Assembly: GCF_013128195.2 (NCBI RefSeq)
Contig: NZ_CP053452.2
Span: forward strand, 6,138,001 to 6,202,000
From: Frigoriglobus tundricola
GTDB lineage: Bacteria > Planctomycetota > Planctomycetia > Gemmatales > Gemmataceae
DNA: 64,000 bases
Direction: 5' to 3'
Positions within the stretch are counted from its first letter, which is position 1, and every line of letters starts with the position of its first letter. The notes beneath the pieces were generated by a model. The model made no database searches. It saw only the letters and a list, made by a program, of their open reading frames with translations, and was not told where the DNA came from. The position numbers and the translations under genes are program-made. Below, piece by piece: positions 8,303-18,700 of this stretch.

Positions 8303-10315
8303 ATGCGCCGCGCGCTCGTCCTGTGCCTGTTCGTGTTCGCCGTCGGCCGGTTGTCCGCCGCGCCGCCCGAACGCACCCACGACATCGTCCCCGCCGACTA
8401 CGCGAGCGTGAACACGATCACCGAGATCGCCCTCTCGCCAGATGGCAAGCAGGTGGCGTACTGCCTGGCAACGTGGGACAAAAAGGCCGACAACCGCCGC
8501 ACGGAACTGTGGGTCGTGGACACCGACGGCAAGGGCAAGCCGAGGCAACTCACGAACGATCGCGCCAACGACAGCCACCCGAAGTGGGCGGCCGACGGGA
8601 AGGCGGTTTATGTGCTCGCGGCCCGCGGCGCGAAGGCCAAGCCACAAGTGTGGAAGGTGCCGCTGGAGGGCAAACCCGAGGCGGTGACCGACGTGAAGGC
8701 CGGCGTCGTCGGCTACGACTACGCCCCGAAGGCCGATGCGATTTTTTACACCGTTGACGCCACGGCGACCGACAAGGACGACTTCTCCGCGCTCCGCGCG
8801 AAGTACGGCAAGATCGACTACGGCTCCGGCAAGCGCGCCGTGAGCGAACTGGTCCGCACCACGAAGGGCGAAAAGCCCGAAACGGTCATCGCCGACAAGC
8901 GGTACATTCGCGAGTTCGCCGTCACGCAGGACGGCAAGAAGATCGCGATGGTCAGCGCCAGCGACGACACGGTGGTGAAGTCCGAAGGCGAGAGCCGCGT
9001 GGACGTGTGGGAGGACGGCAAGATCGTCACGCCGCCGACGGACGTGTACCGGGCGAAGGCCGCGTCACCGTATGCGTGGCTCGAAGGGCTGGCGTGGAAC
9101 CCGGACGGCACCCGCTTCGCGTTCTGCGCGATTTTCGACGCCTACCCGGCGGAGATCATCGTCGGTGAACTGAAGAGCGGGAAGTGGGAGACGAGCCGGA
9201 TGCCGCGCGAAGAAGGGGTGCAGGTTCGCGGTTACGGTTCGCCGCTGAAATGGCTCTTGAAAGACGACATTGTCTATTTGAATGATTCCAAAGGCTGCAT
9301 TGATATCAGTTCTTGGGATTTCCGACGAGGGGTCGGTCGGGCCGGTGGCATGTTGAAAGGTGGTATTGTTTACGGGTTTGATGCGAGCTTTGAGCATAGC
9401 GTTGTCGTGGTCATTCATGGCGATGAAAAATGCTTCGCAAAACTGGTCGTTGTCGATGGTCAGACCGGTAACAGAAATCTGGCCGATCACAACACGCATA
9501 CCGAAACGTGGAAACTCCCCACCATCGAACACGTCACCTGGAAAGCCCCGGACGGCGTCAGCGTCGGCGGGCCGCTCGAACTCCCTTACGGCTGGAAGAA
9601 GGGCGACAAGCCGCTGCCGCTGGTGGTCGCCATTCACGGCGGGCCGACCACCGCAAGCTACACCGACCAGCGCTTCGACCCGCACAACGGCCGCATGTAC
9701 TTCGCCGCCAAGGGCTACGCGGTGCTGTGCCCGAACTACCGCGGGTCCACCGGCTACGGCGACACGTTCGTCACCGACCTCATCGGCAAGGAGAACGACA
9801 TCGAGGTGAAGGACATTCTCGCCGGCATCCAGCACCTGATCAAGGAAGGCATCGCCGATCCCGACCGCATCGCGGTCATGGGCTGGTCGAACGGCGGCTA
9901 CCTGACGAACTGCCTCATCACGCTGAAAGACCCGCCCGTGAAGATCAAGGCCGCGTCGAGCGGCGCCGGCATCGTGGACACGGTCGCGGAATGGGGCTTC
10001 AACGACGAGCCGGGATACCCGATCGTGTTCAAGAAGGGGCTGCCGTGGGAGCAACCCGACATCTACAAGAAGACCTCGCCCACCTACGGTCTCGGCAACG
10101 TGACCACGCCGACGCTCATTCACGTCGGCGGGAACGACGACCGCTGCCCGCCGGGGCACAGCCGGATGCTGTACCGCGCGCTAAAGGAGTACACCAAGGT
10201 GCCGACGGAACTGAACGTGTACCCCGGCCAGCCGCACGGGCTCGGCACGCTCTCGTTCCGCACCGCGAAAATGGAATGGGACCTCGCGTGGTTCGAGAAG
10301 TACCTTCAGAAGTAG
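8303..10315 (+). CDS. Exported S9 family prolyl-oligopeptidase-type peptidase
   Basis: 670 residues with an N-terminal signal sequence (RRALVLCLFVFAVGRLSAA), then a WD40-like beta-propeller (ALSPDGKQVAYC, SHPKWAADGKAVY and WNPDGTRFAF strands). The C-terminal alpha/beta-hydrolase domain starts near residue 415. The catalytic triad is visible: Ser529 in GWSNGGY, Asp612 or Asp613 in GGNDDRCPP and His645 in GQPHG. HGGPTTA provides the oxyanion turn and NYRGSTGYG is an S9 signature. It probably trims peptides in the cell envelope. Codons about 315-395 (9250-9490) are much more A/T-rich than the rest. The gene is convergent with nhaA across an inverted repeat. Confidence 0.92.
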   Translation: MRRALVLCLFVFAVGRLSAAPPERTHDIVPADYASVNTITEIALSPDGKQVAYCLATWDKKADNRRTELWVVDTDGKGKPRQLTNDRANDSHPKWAADGKAVYVLAARGAKAKPQVWKVPLEGKPEAVTDVKAGVVGYDYAPKADAIFYTVDATATDKDDFSALRAKYGKIDYGSGKRAVSELVRTTKGEKPETVIADKRYIREFAVTQDGKKIAMVSASDDTVVKSEGESRVDVWEDGKIVTPPTDVYRAKAASPYAWLEGLAWNPDGTRFAFCAIFDAYPAEIIVGELKSGKWETSRMPREEGVQVRGYGSPLKWLLKDDIVYLNDSKGCIDISSWDFRRGVGRAGGMLKGGIVYGFDASFEHSVVVVIHGDEKCFAKLVVVDGQTGNRNLADHNTHTETWKLPTIEHVTWKAPDGVSVGGPLELPYGWKKGDKPLPLVVAIHGGPTTASYTDQRFDPHNGRMYFAAKGYAVLCPNYRGSTGYGDTFVTDLIGKENDIEVKDILAGIQHLIKEGIADPDRIAVMGWSNGGYLTNCLITLKDPPVKIKAASSGAGIVDTVAEWGFNDEPGYPIVFKKGLPWEQPDIYKKTSPTYGLGNVTTPTLIHVGGNDDRCPPGHSRMLYRALKEYTKVPTELNVYPGQPHGLGTLSFRTAKMEWDLAWFEKYLQK

Positions 10316-10390
10316 TCGGAAGTCATAAAGTCGGGAGTCGTAAAGTGGAAGAGCTTAGTCGGTTGGGTCTTCGACTTTATGACTTCCGAC
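10315..10390. repeat. Inverted repeat, 19-bp perfect arms, AGTCATAAAGTC family
   Basis: GTCGGAAGTCATAAAGTCG at 10315-10333 is the exact reverse complement of 10372-10390. The left arm begins at the last base of the S9 peptidase stop codon, and the right arm lies inside the 3' end of nhaA, encoding its GSHKVE tail. It probably folds in both transcripts of this convergent pair. Confidence 0.92.
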
Positions 10391-11716
10391 CGCGCGCCGG
10401 AGCGTAAACAGGAGCAACCCCGCACCCACCAGCGCGCTCAGGACGGAGCCGAGCAGGATGCCGATCTTGGCGTCGGCCAGCAGGCGCGCCTCGGCGCCGA
10501 ACGCCAGCCCGGCCACGAACAGCGACATCGTGAACCCGATCCCGGCCAGGAACCCGGCGCCCACCAGCGCCGGCCAACTCACCCCCTGCGGCAGCTTCGC
10601 CACGCCGAACCGCACCGCGAGGGCGCTGAACAGCACCACGCCGGTCGGCTTCCCCAGCAGTAGCGCCAGCGCGACCGCCACGGACACCGGTTCCGTGATC
10701 GCGCTCAGCTCGACGTGGACGCCCGCGTTCGCCAGCGCGAACAGCGGCATGATCGCGAACCCGACCCACGGGTGCAGCGCGTGCTCGAGCCGCTCCAGCG
10801 GCGACACGCTCTCCTGCGCCGCGAACGCGACCAGTTCCAGGTCCTCCACCAGCACGTCGCCGGGGGCGGTCGCGAGCTGCGCCTGAAGGTCGGCGATCGA
10901 GAGCCGCAGCGCCTCGCGGCCCACCCACACCTCGGACGGCGTGAGCAGCCCGAGCGCCACCCCCGCCACCGTCGGGTGGACGCCGGACCTGTGTACCGCC
11001 ACCCAGATGAGCGCGCCGACCGCGACGTACACCCCGACCGACCGCACGCCGGCCTCGTTCAGCATGCGCACGACGGCGAACCCGGCCGCCGCGAGGAGCA
11101 GCATGAACCCGTCCAGCCCGCTGCTGTAGAACGCGGCGATCACCACCACCGCGCCGATGTCGTCGGCGATGGCGAGCGCCAGCATCATGATCTTCAGCCC
11201 GAGCGGGACGCGCGGGCCGAGGACCGCCATGATGCCGACGACGAACGCGATGTCCGTCGCCATCGGCACGCCCCACCCCCGGAACTGCGGCTCCCCGAAG
11301 TGCCGCGCCTGAAGGGCCATGTACAGCCCGGCGGGCACCAGCATCCCGCCGAGGGCCGCCGCCACGGGCAGCGCCGCCTTCCGCCACTCGCGCAACTCGC
11401 CCGCGACCAGCTCGCGCTTGATTTCCAGCCCCACTACGAAGAAGAAGACGGTCATCAGCACGTCGTTGATGACGAAGTGTCCCAGCTCGCCGCCGAGCGC
11501 GAAGGCGCCGATCCCGAGCCGAACCGGGGTGTGCCAGAACGTGTGGACCGCCGCCGCCGCGGGCGAGTTCGCCAGCACGAGCGCGACGACCGTACACACG
11601 AGCAGCACGGAGCCGCTGGCCGACTCGATCTGGAGGAAGCGCGCGAGTGGCCGGGTGTACCGCCAGATGCGCGGCACCGGCAGGTACGAGCTGACGTGGG
11701 TGACCGGGTGGGCCAT
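10355..11716 (-). CDS. nhaA: Na+/H+ antiporter NhaA
   Basis: Inner-membrane exchanger that expels sodium in return for protons, used for pH and sodium homeostasis. The 453 residues contain about twelve hydrophobic segments. The ion-binding aspartates are visible as Asp185-Asp186 in LAIADDIGAVVVIA, with a further Asp155 in PMATDIAFV; FFFVVGLEIKRE and GKPTGV are further NhaA blocks. The C-terminal residues after TLRRA (VGSHKVEDPTD) are encoded by the inverted repeat at 10315-10390, so the natural stop appears to have been replaced by the repeat. Start ATG 11716 gives a family-like N-terminus; the enzyme is somewhat longer than the usual 390-residue NhaA. Confidence 0.94.
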   Translation of the reverse strand: MAHPVTHVSSYLPVPRIWRYTRPLARFLQIESASGSVLLVCTVVALVLANSPAAAAVHTFWHTPVRLGIGAFALGGELGHFVINDVLMTVFFFVVGLEIKRELVAGELREWRKAALPVAAALGGMLVPAGLYMALQARHFGEPQFRGWGVPMATDIAFVVGIMAVLGPRVPLGLKIMMLALAIADDIGAVVVIAAFYSSGLDGFMLLLAAAGFAVVRMLNEAGVRSVGVYVAVGALIWVAVHRSGVHPTVAGVALGLLTPSEVWVGREALRLSIADLQAQLATAPGDVLVEDLELVAFAAQESVSPLERLEHALHPWVGFAIMPLFALANAGVHVELSAITEPVSVAVALALLLGKPTGVVLFSALAVRFGVAKLPQGVSWPALVGAGFLAGIGFTMSLFVAGLAFGAEARLLADAKIGILLGSVLSALVGAGLLLFTLRRAVGSHKVEDPTD

Positions 11717-11796
11717 CGGCGCAGGGCTCCGGGGGGCGACTGAAGTCCCTGCTCAGTTCTCGGAGTTCCGGGGGCCGCCGACAAGCGGCGTTCCGG

Positions 11797-14700
11797 CTAC
11801 TCGTGCGGTTTCGGGGGCGGCGGGGCCGGGTGGCCGTCCCCGTCGGGCTGGTGGGAAACGACGTGCAGGGCCGCGACCACCTTCTCGTCCAGTGCGTCGT
11901 TCAGGTGGAGCAGGTCCGTGCCCAGTGCGTGCGCCCGCGGCTTTTCGCCCCCCCACCAGCCCGTGACCCGCTGCACGACCACGAAGAACACCGGCGTGAG
12001 GAACAGGCCGAACGCCGTCACGCCCAGCATCCCCGCGAACACCGCGGTCCCCAGCGCGCGCCGCATCTCCGCGCCCGCGCCCTCGGCGAGCACGAGCGGC
12101 ACCACGCCGATGATGAACGCCACCGAGGTCATGACGATCGGCCGGAGCCGGAGTCGGCACGCCTCGACCGCGGCCTGCCAGCGCGCCTTGCCCGCGTCCA
12201 CCTCCTGCTTGGCGAACTCGACGATCAGGATGGCGTTCTTGCACGCCAGCCCCACCAGCACGATGAACCCGACCTGCGTGAAGATGTTCACGTCCTGCCC
12301 GGCGTACAGCACGCCCGCCGCGGCGCTCAGGAGGCACATCGGCACCACGAGGATCACGGCCAGCGGCAGCGCCCAGGACTCGTACTGCGCGGCCAGCACC
12401 AGGAACACCAGCACCACGCTGAGCACGAACGCGCGGACGGCGGTGTCCCCCGTTTGGAGCTGCAAGAGCGCCAGCTCGGTCCACTCGGCCTTCATGTTGG
12501 ACGGCAGGTGCTCGGCCGCGGTCCTCTCCAGCGCGGCCAGCGCCTGCCCGGAACTGGCCCCCGGCGCCGGGCTCGCGGTCAGCGCCGCGGACGGGTACAG
12601 GTTGTACCGCTGCACCATGACCGGGCCGGTGCTGTCGCGCACCGAGAGGATGCCCGCGAGCGGCACCATCGTTTCCTTGAGCACCGGCGCCGCCTTGCCG
12701 CCGGCCTTCGCCTGCTGCACGGCGATGTTGTTGTCGTTCTCCAGCAGCGAACTCTTCACGCGCAGGCGCTTCAGGTCGTTGGGGTGGCGGCGGAACCGCT
12801 CGTCGGCCTGCACGTTCACCTGCCAGGTGCGGCCGTACAGGTTGAAGTCGTTCACGTACAGCGAGCCGAAGTACACCTGCAGCGCGGTGACGATGTCGCC
12901 GACCGCGACCCCCATCGTCTGGGCCGCGTCGCGGTCGATGTTGAGCCGCAGCCAGGGCGTGTCGGCCCGGTACCCGGTGAACGCGTCGCGCAGCTCGACC
13001 GGCGGGGCCGCCGCGTCGGCCGCGGCCCGCTCCGCCCGCTCGTTGGTCGTATCGACGATCTCGCGGCAGGCCTTCTCCAGCTCCTCGGACCCGGCGTCGC
13101 CGCGGTCCTCGATGATCATCTTGAACCCGCCCGTCGTGCCCAGCCCGTCCACCGGCGGCGCCCCGAACACGGTGATCTTCGCCCCGGGGACCGCCTCGGA
13201 AAAGTCCCGCTGGAGCTTGGCCGCGATGGCGTCGCCCGTCAGCTCCGGGTCGCGCCGGGCCGGGAACTCGTCGAGCATCACGTACAGGGTGGCGAAGTTC
13301 GGCGCGTTGGTGCCGATCATCACCGACTGGCCGGACACGCTGACCGTGTGCTTCACGCCCCGCGTCGCGAGCGCCACCGCTTCGAGCTTCTTCATTTGCG
13401 CCTCGGTCCGCTCGAGCGACGCGGCGTCCGGCAGCACCATGTTCACCAGCAGGTAGCCCTTGTCCTGGGCGGGGATGAACCCCGCCGGCGCGGTGGACAG
13501 GGTGACGTAGGTGAGGTACAGGAGGCCGCCGTACCCGATGAGGACCACGAGCGACCCGCGGAGGGCGACGGCGACCGCCCGGACGTACCCGCCGGTGAGC
13601 GCGTCGAACACGCGGTTGAACCCGGCGAACAGGCGCCCGAGGGTGCGGTTCAGCACGACGCGCCCGACCCAGCCGACCGCGGCGCCGGCGAGCGCCGCGG
13701 CCGCCGGCACCGCCCACTCCGGCGCCCCGGCCAGCCACGGCTGCGCCGCCGCCCACTCTTCGAGGTGCTCGTTGAGCAGGAAGTACACCGCCGCCGCGGC
13801 CATGAGCGGGAACGCCACCCGCGGCAGCGGCTCCTGCGCCTGGGCGGCCGAGCCCGGCTTCAGCAGCAGGGCACAGAGGGCGGGACTGAGGGTGAGCGAG
13901 TTGAACGCCGAGATCAGCGTGCCGACGGCGATGGTCACCGCGAACTGCCGGTAGAACTCGCCCACGATGCCCGTGATGAACACGCACGGCACGAACACGG
14001 CCGTCAGCACCAGGCCGATCGCCACGATCGGGCCGGCCACCTGGTCCATCGCCGCGATGGTCGCCTCGCGCGGCGCCTGGCCGTGCTCGATGTGGTGCTG
14101 GACGGCCTCCACGACCACGATGGCGTCGTCCACCACGATGCCCACGGCGAGGACGAGGCCGAACAGCGTGAGGCTGTTCACCGTGTAGCCGAGCACGGCC
14201 ATCGCCGCGAACGCGCCGATGATGGCGACCGGCACCGCGGCCAGCGGGATGATCGCCGCCCGCCACGACTGGAGGAAGATCAGCATGACGAGCGCGACGA
14301 GCACGATGGCGTCGCGGAGCGTCTTGAACACTTCCTCCTTCGATTCCTCGATGAAGGGCGTGGTGTCGTAGGCGATCTCGTAGGTCAGGTCGGCCGGGAA
14401 CCGGGCCTTCAGCTCGTTCATCTTGCTCCGCACGCGGTTCGCCGTGGCGATGGCGTTGGTGCCGGGCAACTGGTACACGGCCAGCGCGACCGAGGGCGTG
14501 CCGTCGAAGGTGCAGGTCTGGTCGTAGCTGAGCGCGCCGAGCTGCACGCCCCCGCGGACCAGCTCGCCGGGGGTGCCGTCCGGGTTCGGGGGGTGGCGCA
14601 CCTCGTGTACGACGTCCTTGAGCCGCACGGGGCGGCTGTCGGGGTCCGCCTTCAGGATGATGTCGCCGAACATGCTGGGTTCGGTCAGCCGGCCCAGGGT

Positions 14701-15435
14701 GTTGATCGTGTACTGGAACGACTGGCCGCGCGGGGCCGGCGGCTGGCCCACCTGGCCCGCGGCCACCTGCGCGTTCTGCTGCTCGATGGCGGAGAGCACG
14801 TCGGCCGCGGCGACCTTCTTGACCGCCATTTTTTCGGGGTCCAGCCAGATCCGCATCGAGTAGTCGCGCTGGCCCAGGTAGGTGATGTCGCCCACGCCCT
14901 GGAGCCGCGCGAGCTCGTCCCGCAACTGGATGGTGGCGTAGTTGCTCAGCTTGAGGAGCAGCTCCTGTCGCTTCTGCTCGTCGGTCGGCGCCTCCCCGGT
15001 GCCCTTCAGGTTGATGATCATGAGCTGGCTGGGCGACTTCTTCTTGACGGTCACCCCGCGGCGCTTCACGAGGTCGGGGAGCACCGGCTCCGCGAGGCTC
15101 TCCCGGTTCTGCACCAGCACCTGCGCGATGTTCAGGTCGACGCCCGGCTTGAACGTGACGGTGAGCGTGTACGAGCCGTCGTTCCCGCACGTGGAGGACA
15201 TGTACATCATGTCCTCCACGCCGTTCACCTGCTGCTCGATCGGCGCGGCCACCGTGTCGGCCACCGTGCGCGCGTTCGCGCCGGGGTAGATGGCGTACAC
15301 CTCGATCGTCGGCGGGGTGATGTCGGGGTACTGGGCGACCGGGCGCGACACCAGGCCGACGTACCCCGCCAGCACGGTCATGATCGCCAGCACGGCGGCG
15401 AAGATCGGCCGGTCGATGAAGAAGCGGGTGAACAT
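11797..15435 (-). CDS. RND efflux pump, HAE1/AcrB type (second pump of the operon)
   Basis: 1212 residues, longer than the usual 1040. It starts MFTRFFIDRPIFAAVLAI and contains SYQYPDI-type N-terminal blocks (VAQYPDITPP), IEQQVNGVEDMMYM, the proton-relay pair in VGIVVDDAIVVVEAV near residue 435 and the relay lysine in GLACKNAILIVEF near residue 1065. So it should be an active proton-driven pump in the inner membrane. Extra sequence includes two hydrophobic segments after the mid-protein TM bundle (LMAAAAVYFLLNEHL and VPAAAALAGAAVGWVG) and a Q/K-rich insert around AVQQAKAGGKAAP. It is downstream of a second RND gene and an adaptor on the same strand; substrate unknown. Confidence 0.93.
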   Translation of the reverse strand: MFTRFFIDRPIFAAVLAIMTVLAGYVGLVSRPVAQYPDITPPTIEVYAIYPGANARTVADTVAAPIEQQVNGVEDMMYMSSTCGNDGSYTLTVTFKPGVDLNIAQVLVQNRESLAEPVLPDLVKRRGVTVKKKSPSQLMIINLKGTGEAPTDEQKRQELLLKLSNYATIQLRDELARLQGVGDITYLGQRDYSMRIWLDPEKMAVKKVAAADVLSAIEQQNAQVAAGQVGQPPAPRGQSFQYTINTLGRLTEPSMFGDIILKADPDSRPVRLKDVVHEVRHPPNPDGTPGELVRGGVQLGALSYDQTCTFDGTPSVALAVYQLPGTNAIATANRVRSKMNELKARFPADLTYEIAYDTTPFIEESKEEVFKTLRDAIVLVALVMLIFLQSWRAAIIPLAAVPVAIIGAFAAMAVLGYTVNSLTLFGLVLAVGIVVDDAIVVVEAVQHHIEHGQAPREATIAAMDQVAGPIVAIGLVLTAVFVPCVFITGIVGEFYRQFAVTIAVGTLISAFNSLTLSPALCALLLKPGSAAQAQEPLPRVAFPLMAAAAVYFLLNEHLEEWAAAQPWLAGAPEWAVPAAAALAGAAVGWVGRVVLNRTLGRLFAGFNRVFDALTGGYVRAVAVALRGSLVVLIGYGGLLYLTYVTLSTAPAGFIPAQDKGYLLVNMVLPDAASLERTEAQMKKLEAVALATRGVKHTVSVSGQSVMIGTNAPNFATLYVMLDEFPARRDPELTGDAIAAKLQRDFSEAVPGAKITVFGAPPVDGLGTTGGFKMIIEDRGDAGSEELEKACREIVDTTNERAERAAADAAAPPVELRDAFTGYRADTPWLRLNIDRDAAQTMGVAVGDIVTALQVYFGSLYVNDFNLYGRTWQVNVQADERFRRHPNDLKRLRVKSSLLENDNNIAVQQAKAGGKAAPVLKETMVPLAGILSVRDSTGPVMVQRYNLYPSAALTASPAPGASSGQALAALERTAAEHLPSNMKAEWTELALLQLQTGDTAVRAFVLSVVLVFLVLAAQYESWALPLAVILVVPMCLLSAAAGVLYAGQDVNIFTQVGFIVLVGLACKNAILIVEFAKQEVDAGKARWQAAVEACRLRLRPIVMTSVAFIIGVVPLVLAEGAGAEMRRALGTAVFAGMLGVTAFGLFLTPVFFVVVQRVTGWWGGEKPRAHALGTDLLHLNDALDEKVVAALHVVSHQPDGDGHPAPPPPKPHE

Positions 15436-15477
15436 GGTAATTCGGAATGCGGAGTGGTGGTACGAAGACCGAAGCTG

Positions 15478-15771
15478 TCACCACAAAGGCACAAAGCACG
15501 CACAAGGGGCCACAAGAAGACCGAGGGCCGGCGGCCGAGAACAGAACGGGCACAAAGACGAGCCGGATAAAATACGTCCCGCGGGTCGGGTCGAGGCCCG
15601 TCGGGCTCGCTCACTCGGCCGGGTCCGCAAGACCCGTATTTCCGCACGGAATCGGATCCCGTCATCCGGCCGAGTGCGTTTCTTCGTGGTCTCCCTTTAT
15701 TTTCTGTTCTCGGGTATCTGTTCCGTGCCTTATTTGTGGCCCCTTGTGCTCGCTTTGTGCCTTTGTGGTGA
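15478..15771. repeat. Long inverted repeat between the two RND pump genes
   Basis: Arms 15478-15515 and 15734-15771 (38 nt, two mismatches; TCACCACAAAGGCACAAAGC and onwards). A second matching block, CGAGAACAGAA, pairs with TTCTGTTCTCG closer in. The rest of the interior is unpaired. The element nearly fills the 354-nt gap inside the presumed operon. Confidence 0.88.
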
Positions 15772-15789
15772 AATCCTTGTGCGCCGGGT

Positions 15790-18700
15790 CTAGGCCCCGA
15801 ACTTGTTCCGGGTCGCCTTCCGGAGCCCGTTTGTGGCGGCCTTGCGGAGGCCGGCGGCGACCGGCCGGAGGAACTTCAACCGGAGGACGAAGAAGCAGGC
15901 GCCGGAAGCGGCCGCGACCCACCGGTGGTGCGCGAAGGTCGCGTTCGTGACGCGGTTCACCAGGAGGAAGAACACCGGCGTCAGGAACACGCCGAACACG
16001 GTCACGCCCATCATCCCGCCGAGCACGGCCACGCCGAGCGCCTGGCGCATCTCGGCCCCGGCCCCGGTCGCCACCGCCAGCGGCACCACGCCCAGCATGA
16101 ACGCTACCGACGTCATCATGATCGGCCGGAACCGCAGCTTGCACGCCTCCAGCACCGCCGTCCGGGCGTCCGCGCCGGCCTCGTGGGCGGCCTTGGCGAA
16201 CTCGACGATGAGGATGGCGTTCTTGCACGCCAGCCCGATCAGCACCACGAACCCGACCTGCGTGAAGATGTTCACGTCCTGCTTGCTGATGCCGGCCGCG
16301 AACAGTTGCCGGGTGACGGTCGCCACGAGCCGCTCGTCCACCCAGTACCCGACCCGGAACCAGAACGGGCCCGTGACCCCCCGGCCCTCCGCCGGGAGCC
16401 AGTCGGCCGGCGGGGGCTTGCCGAGGGCGAGGCCCGGGATCAGGTCGAGCCCCGCGAGCGTTTGCACGAGCGAGCCCGGGTCGGTGAGCCACACCGCCCC
16501 GAGCGAGCACGCCACGCACACCGGCACGACCAGGATCACGGCCATCGGCAGCGCCCAGCTCTCGTACAGGGCCGCGAGGATGAGGAACACAAACACCACC
16601 GACAGCCCGAACACCTGTGCCCCGGTGTTCCGCGCCATCTTCTCCATAAAGGTCAGCTCGGTCCACTCGTAGGACATGCGGTCCGGCAGCTGCTGGTCGG
16701 CCAGCTTTTCGAGGAGCGCGATCGCCTCGCCGGTGCTCGTGCCCGGCGAGACGTTCCCGTTGATCGGCGCGGCCGGGTACATGTTGTACCGGGTGATGAC
16801 CAGCGGCGCGCTCTTCTCCTTGACCTCCAGAAGGGTGCCCAGCGGGACCATCTCGCCCCGCTTGTTGCGCACCTTCAAGCGGCGCACGTCCTCGATCTGG
16901 TCGCGGAACCGGCCCTCGGCCTGGATGTTGACCTGCCAGGTGCGGCCGAACCGGTTGAAGTCGTTGACGTACTCGGCGCCCATCGTGCCCTGGAGCGTCT
17001 CGTACACGTCGCCGACGTCCACCTGCCGCTGGGCGCAGGCGTTGTTGTCCAGGTTCACCACCAGTTGCGGCGAGTTCGTCCGGAACACGGTGAACAGGCC
17101 CACCACCTGCTTCTGCTGGTTCGCCTTTTCGATGAACGCCTCGGTCTGGGCCTGGAGCATGTCCGCGCCCACGGAGCCGCGGTCCTCGATCATGATGCGG
17201 AACCCGCCGGCCCGGCCGAGGCCGGACACGGCCGGCGCACCGAACACCTGAACTTGCGCCTCCGGGCACCCGGCGCTGAACCGGGCGCGGAGCACCTTCG
17301 CCAGCTCGTCCGCCCCGGCCGCGCGCGCCCGCCGGTTCTCGAAGTCGTCGAGGATGATGAACATGGACCCGAAGTTCGACCCGTACGAGCTGAGCACGAA
17401 CGAGTTGCCGGCCACCGCGTTCACGTGCTTGATCGGCTTCACCTTCCGGAACCAGGCCGCGGGCCGGCCGGGCTTCTCGACGAGGTAGGCCCCCTCCTCG
17501 CCCTCCTCCGCGGGCACCTCCACCTCCGTGCCCAGCGCGATGCGGCTCGCCCGCGACATCACCGCCAGCGTCCGCTCGGCGCTGGCCGCGTCCGGCAGGC
17601 TGACGCTGAGGATCATGTACCCCTTGTCCTGCTGGGGGATGAACCCGGTGGGCATCGTCTGGAACCCGGCCACGCCGGCCGCCACGATCGCCCCGTAGCC
17701 GGCCAGCACCAGGACCGGCACCCGCAGGCTCAGGCTCACGAGCTTCACGTACCGGGCGTTGGTCCAGTCGAACGCCCGGTTGAACAGCCGGCCGCCGAAG
17801 GTGAGCGGGTAGAACAGCGCGTTCGAGAGGCGCCCGAACAGGCCCACCTGACGGTTCGGGTCCGCGGGGGCCTTCAGCAGCAGGGCGCACAGGGCCGGGC
17901 TGAGGGTGAGCGAGTTGAACGTGGAGATCACCGTGCTGATGGCGATCGTGAGGGCGAACTGGCGGAAGAACGCGCCCACGATGCCGGAGAGGAACGCACA
18001 CGGGATGAACACCATCGACAGGACCACGCCCACCGCCACGATCGGGCCGGACACCTGGTCCATCGCGCGGACCGTCGCCTCGTGCGGCGTGTACCCGTGT
18101 TCCAACTGGTGCTGGACGGCCTCCACGACCACGATGGCGTCGTCCACCACGATGCCCACGGCGAGGACGAGGCCGAACAGCGTCAGGTTGTTGATCGAGA
18201 ACCCGGCCAGGGCCATCGCGGCGAACGTGCCGACGATGGCGACCGGGACCGCGGCGAGGGGGATCAGGGCCGCGCGCCACGTCTGGAGGAACACCAGCAC
18301 GACGATCGCCACCAGGGCGACGGCGTCGCGGAGCGATTTGATCACCTCGAAGATGGACTCGCGGATGAACGGGCTGGTGTCGTACCCCAGCTCGTAGCGG
18401 ATGCCCGGTGGGAAGTCCTTGCTCATCCGCTCCATGTGCGCCTTGACCGCCGCGGCCACCTCCAGCGCGTTGGCGTCCGGCAGGATGAAGATCGCCAGGC
18501 CGACCGTCGGCTTGTCGTCGAAGAGGTTGGACACGTCGAACGACTTCGCGCCCAGTTCGATCCGCGCCACGTCTTTCAGCTTGACCAGTTGCCCCCGGTC
18601 GCCGCGCTTGACGACGATTTGTTCGAACTCGCCGACCTCGACCAGCCGCCCGACGGCCGAGAGCGTGAACTGGAGCGGCTGGCCCGTGGCGCTCGGGGGC

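Noticed and set aside
11803..15570. 1255-residue open frame opposite the second RND pump
   Set aside because: Shadow frame; the minus strand has an unmistakable RND protein and this frame lacks any domain.
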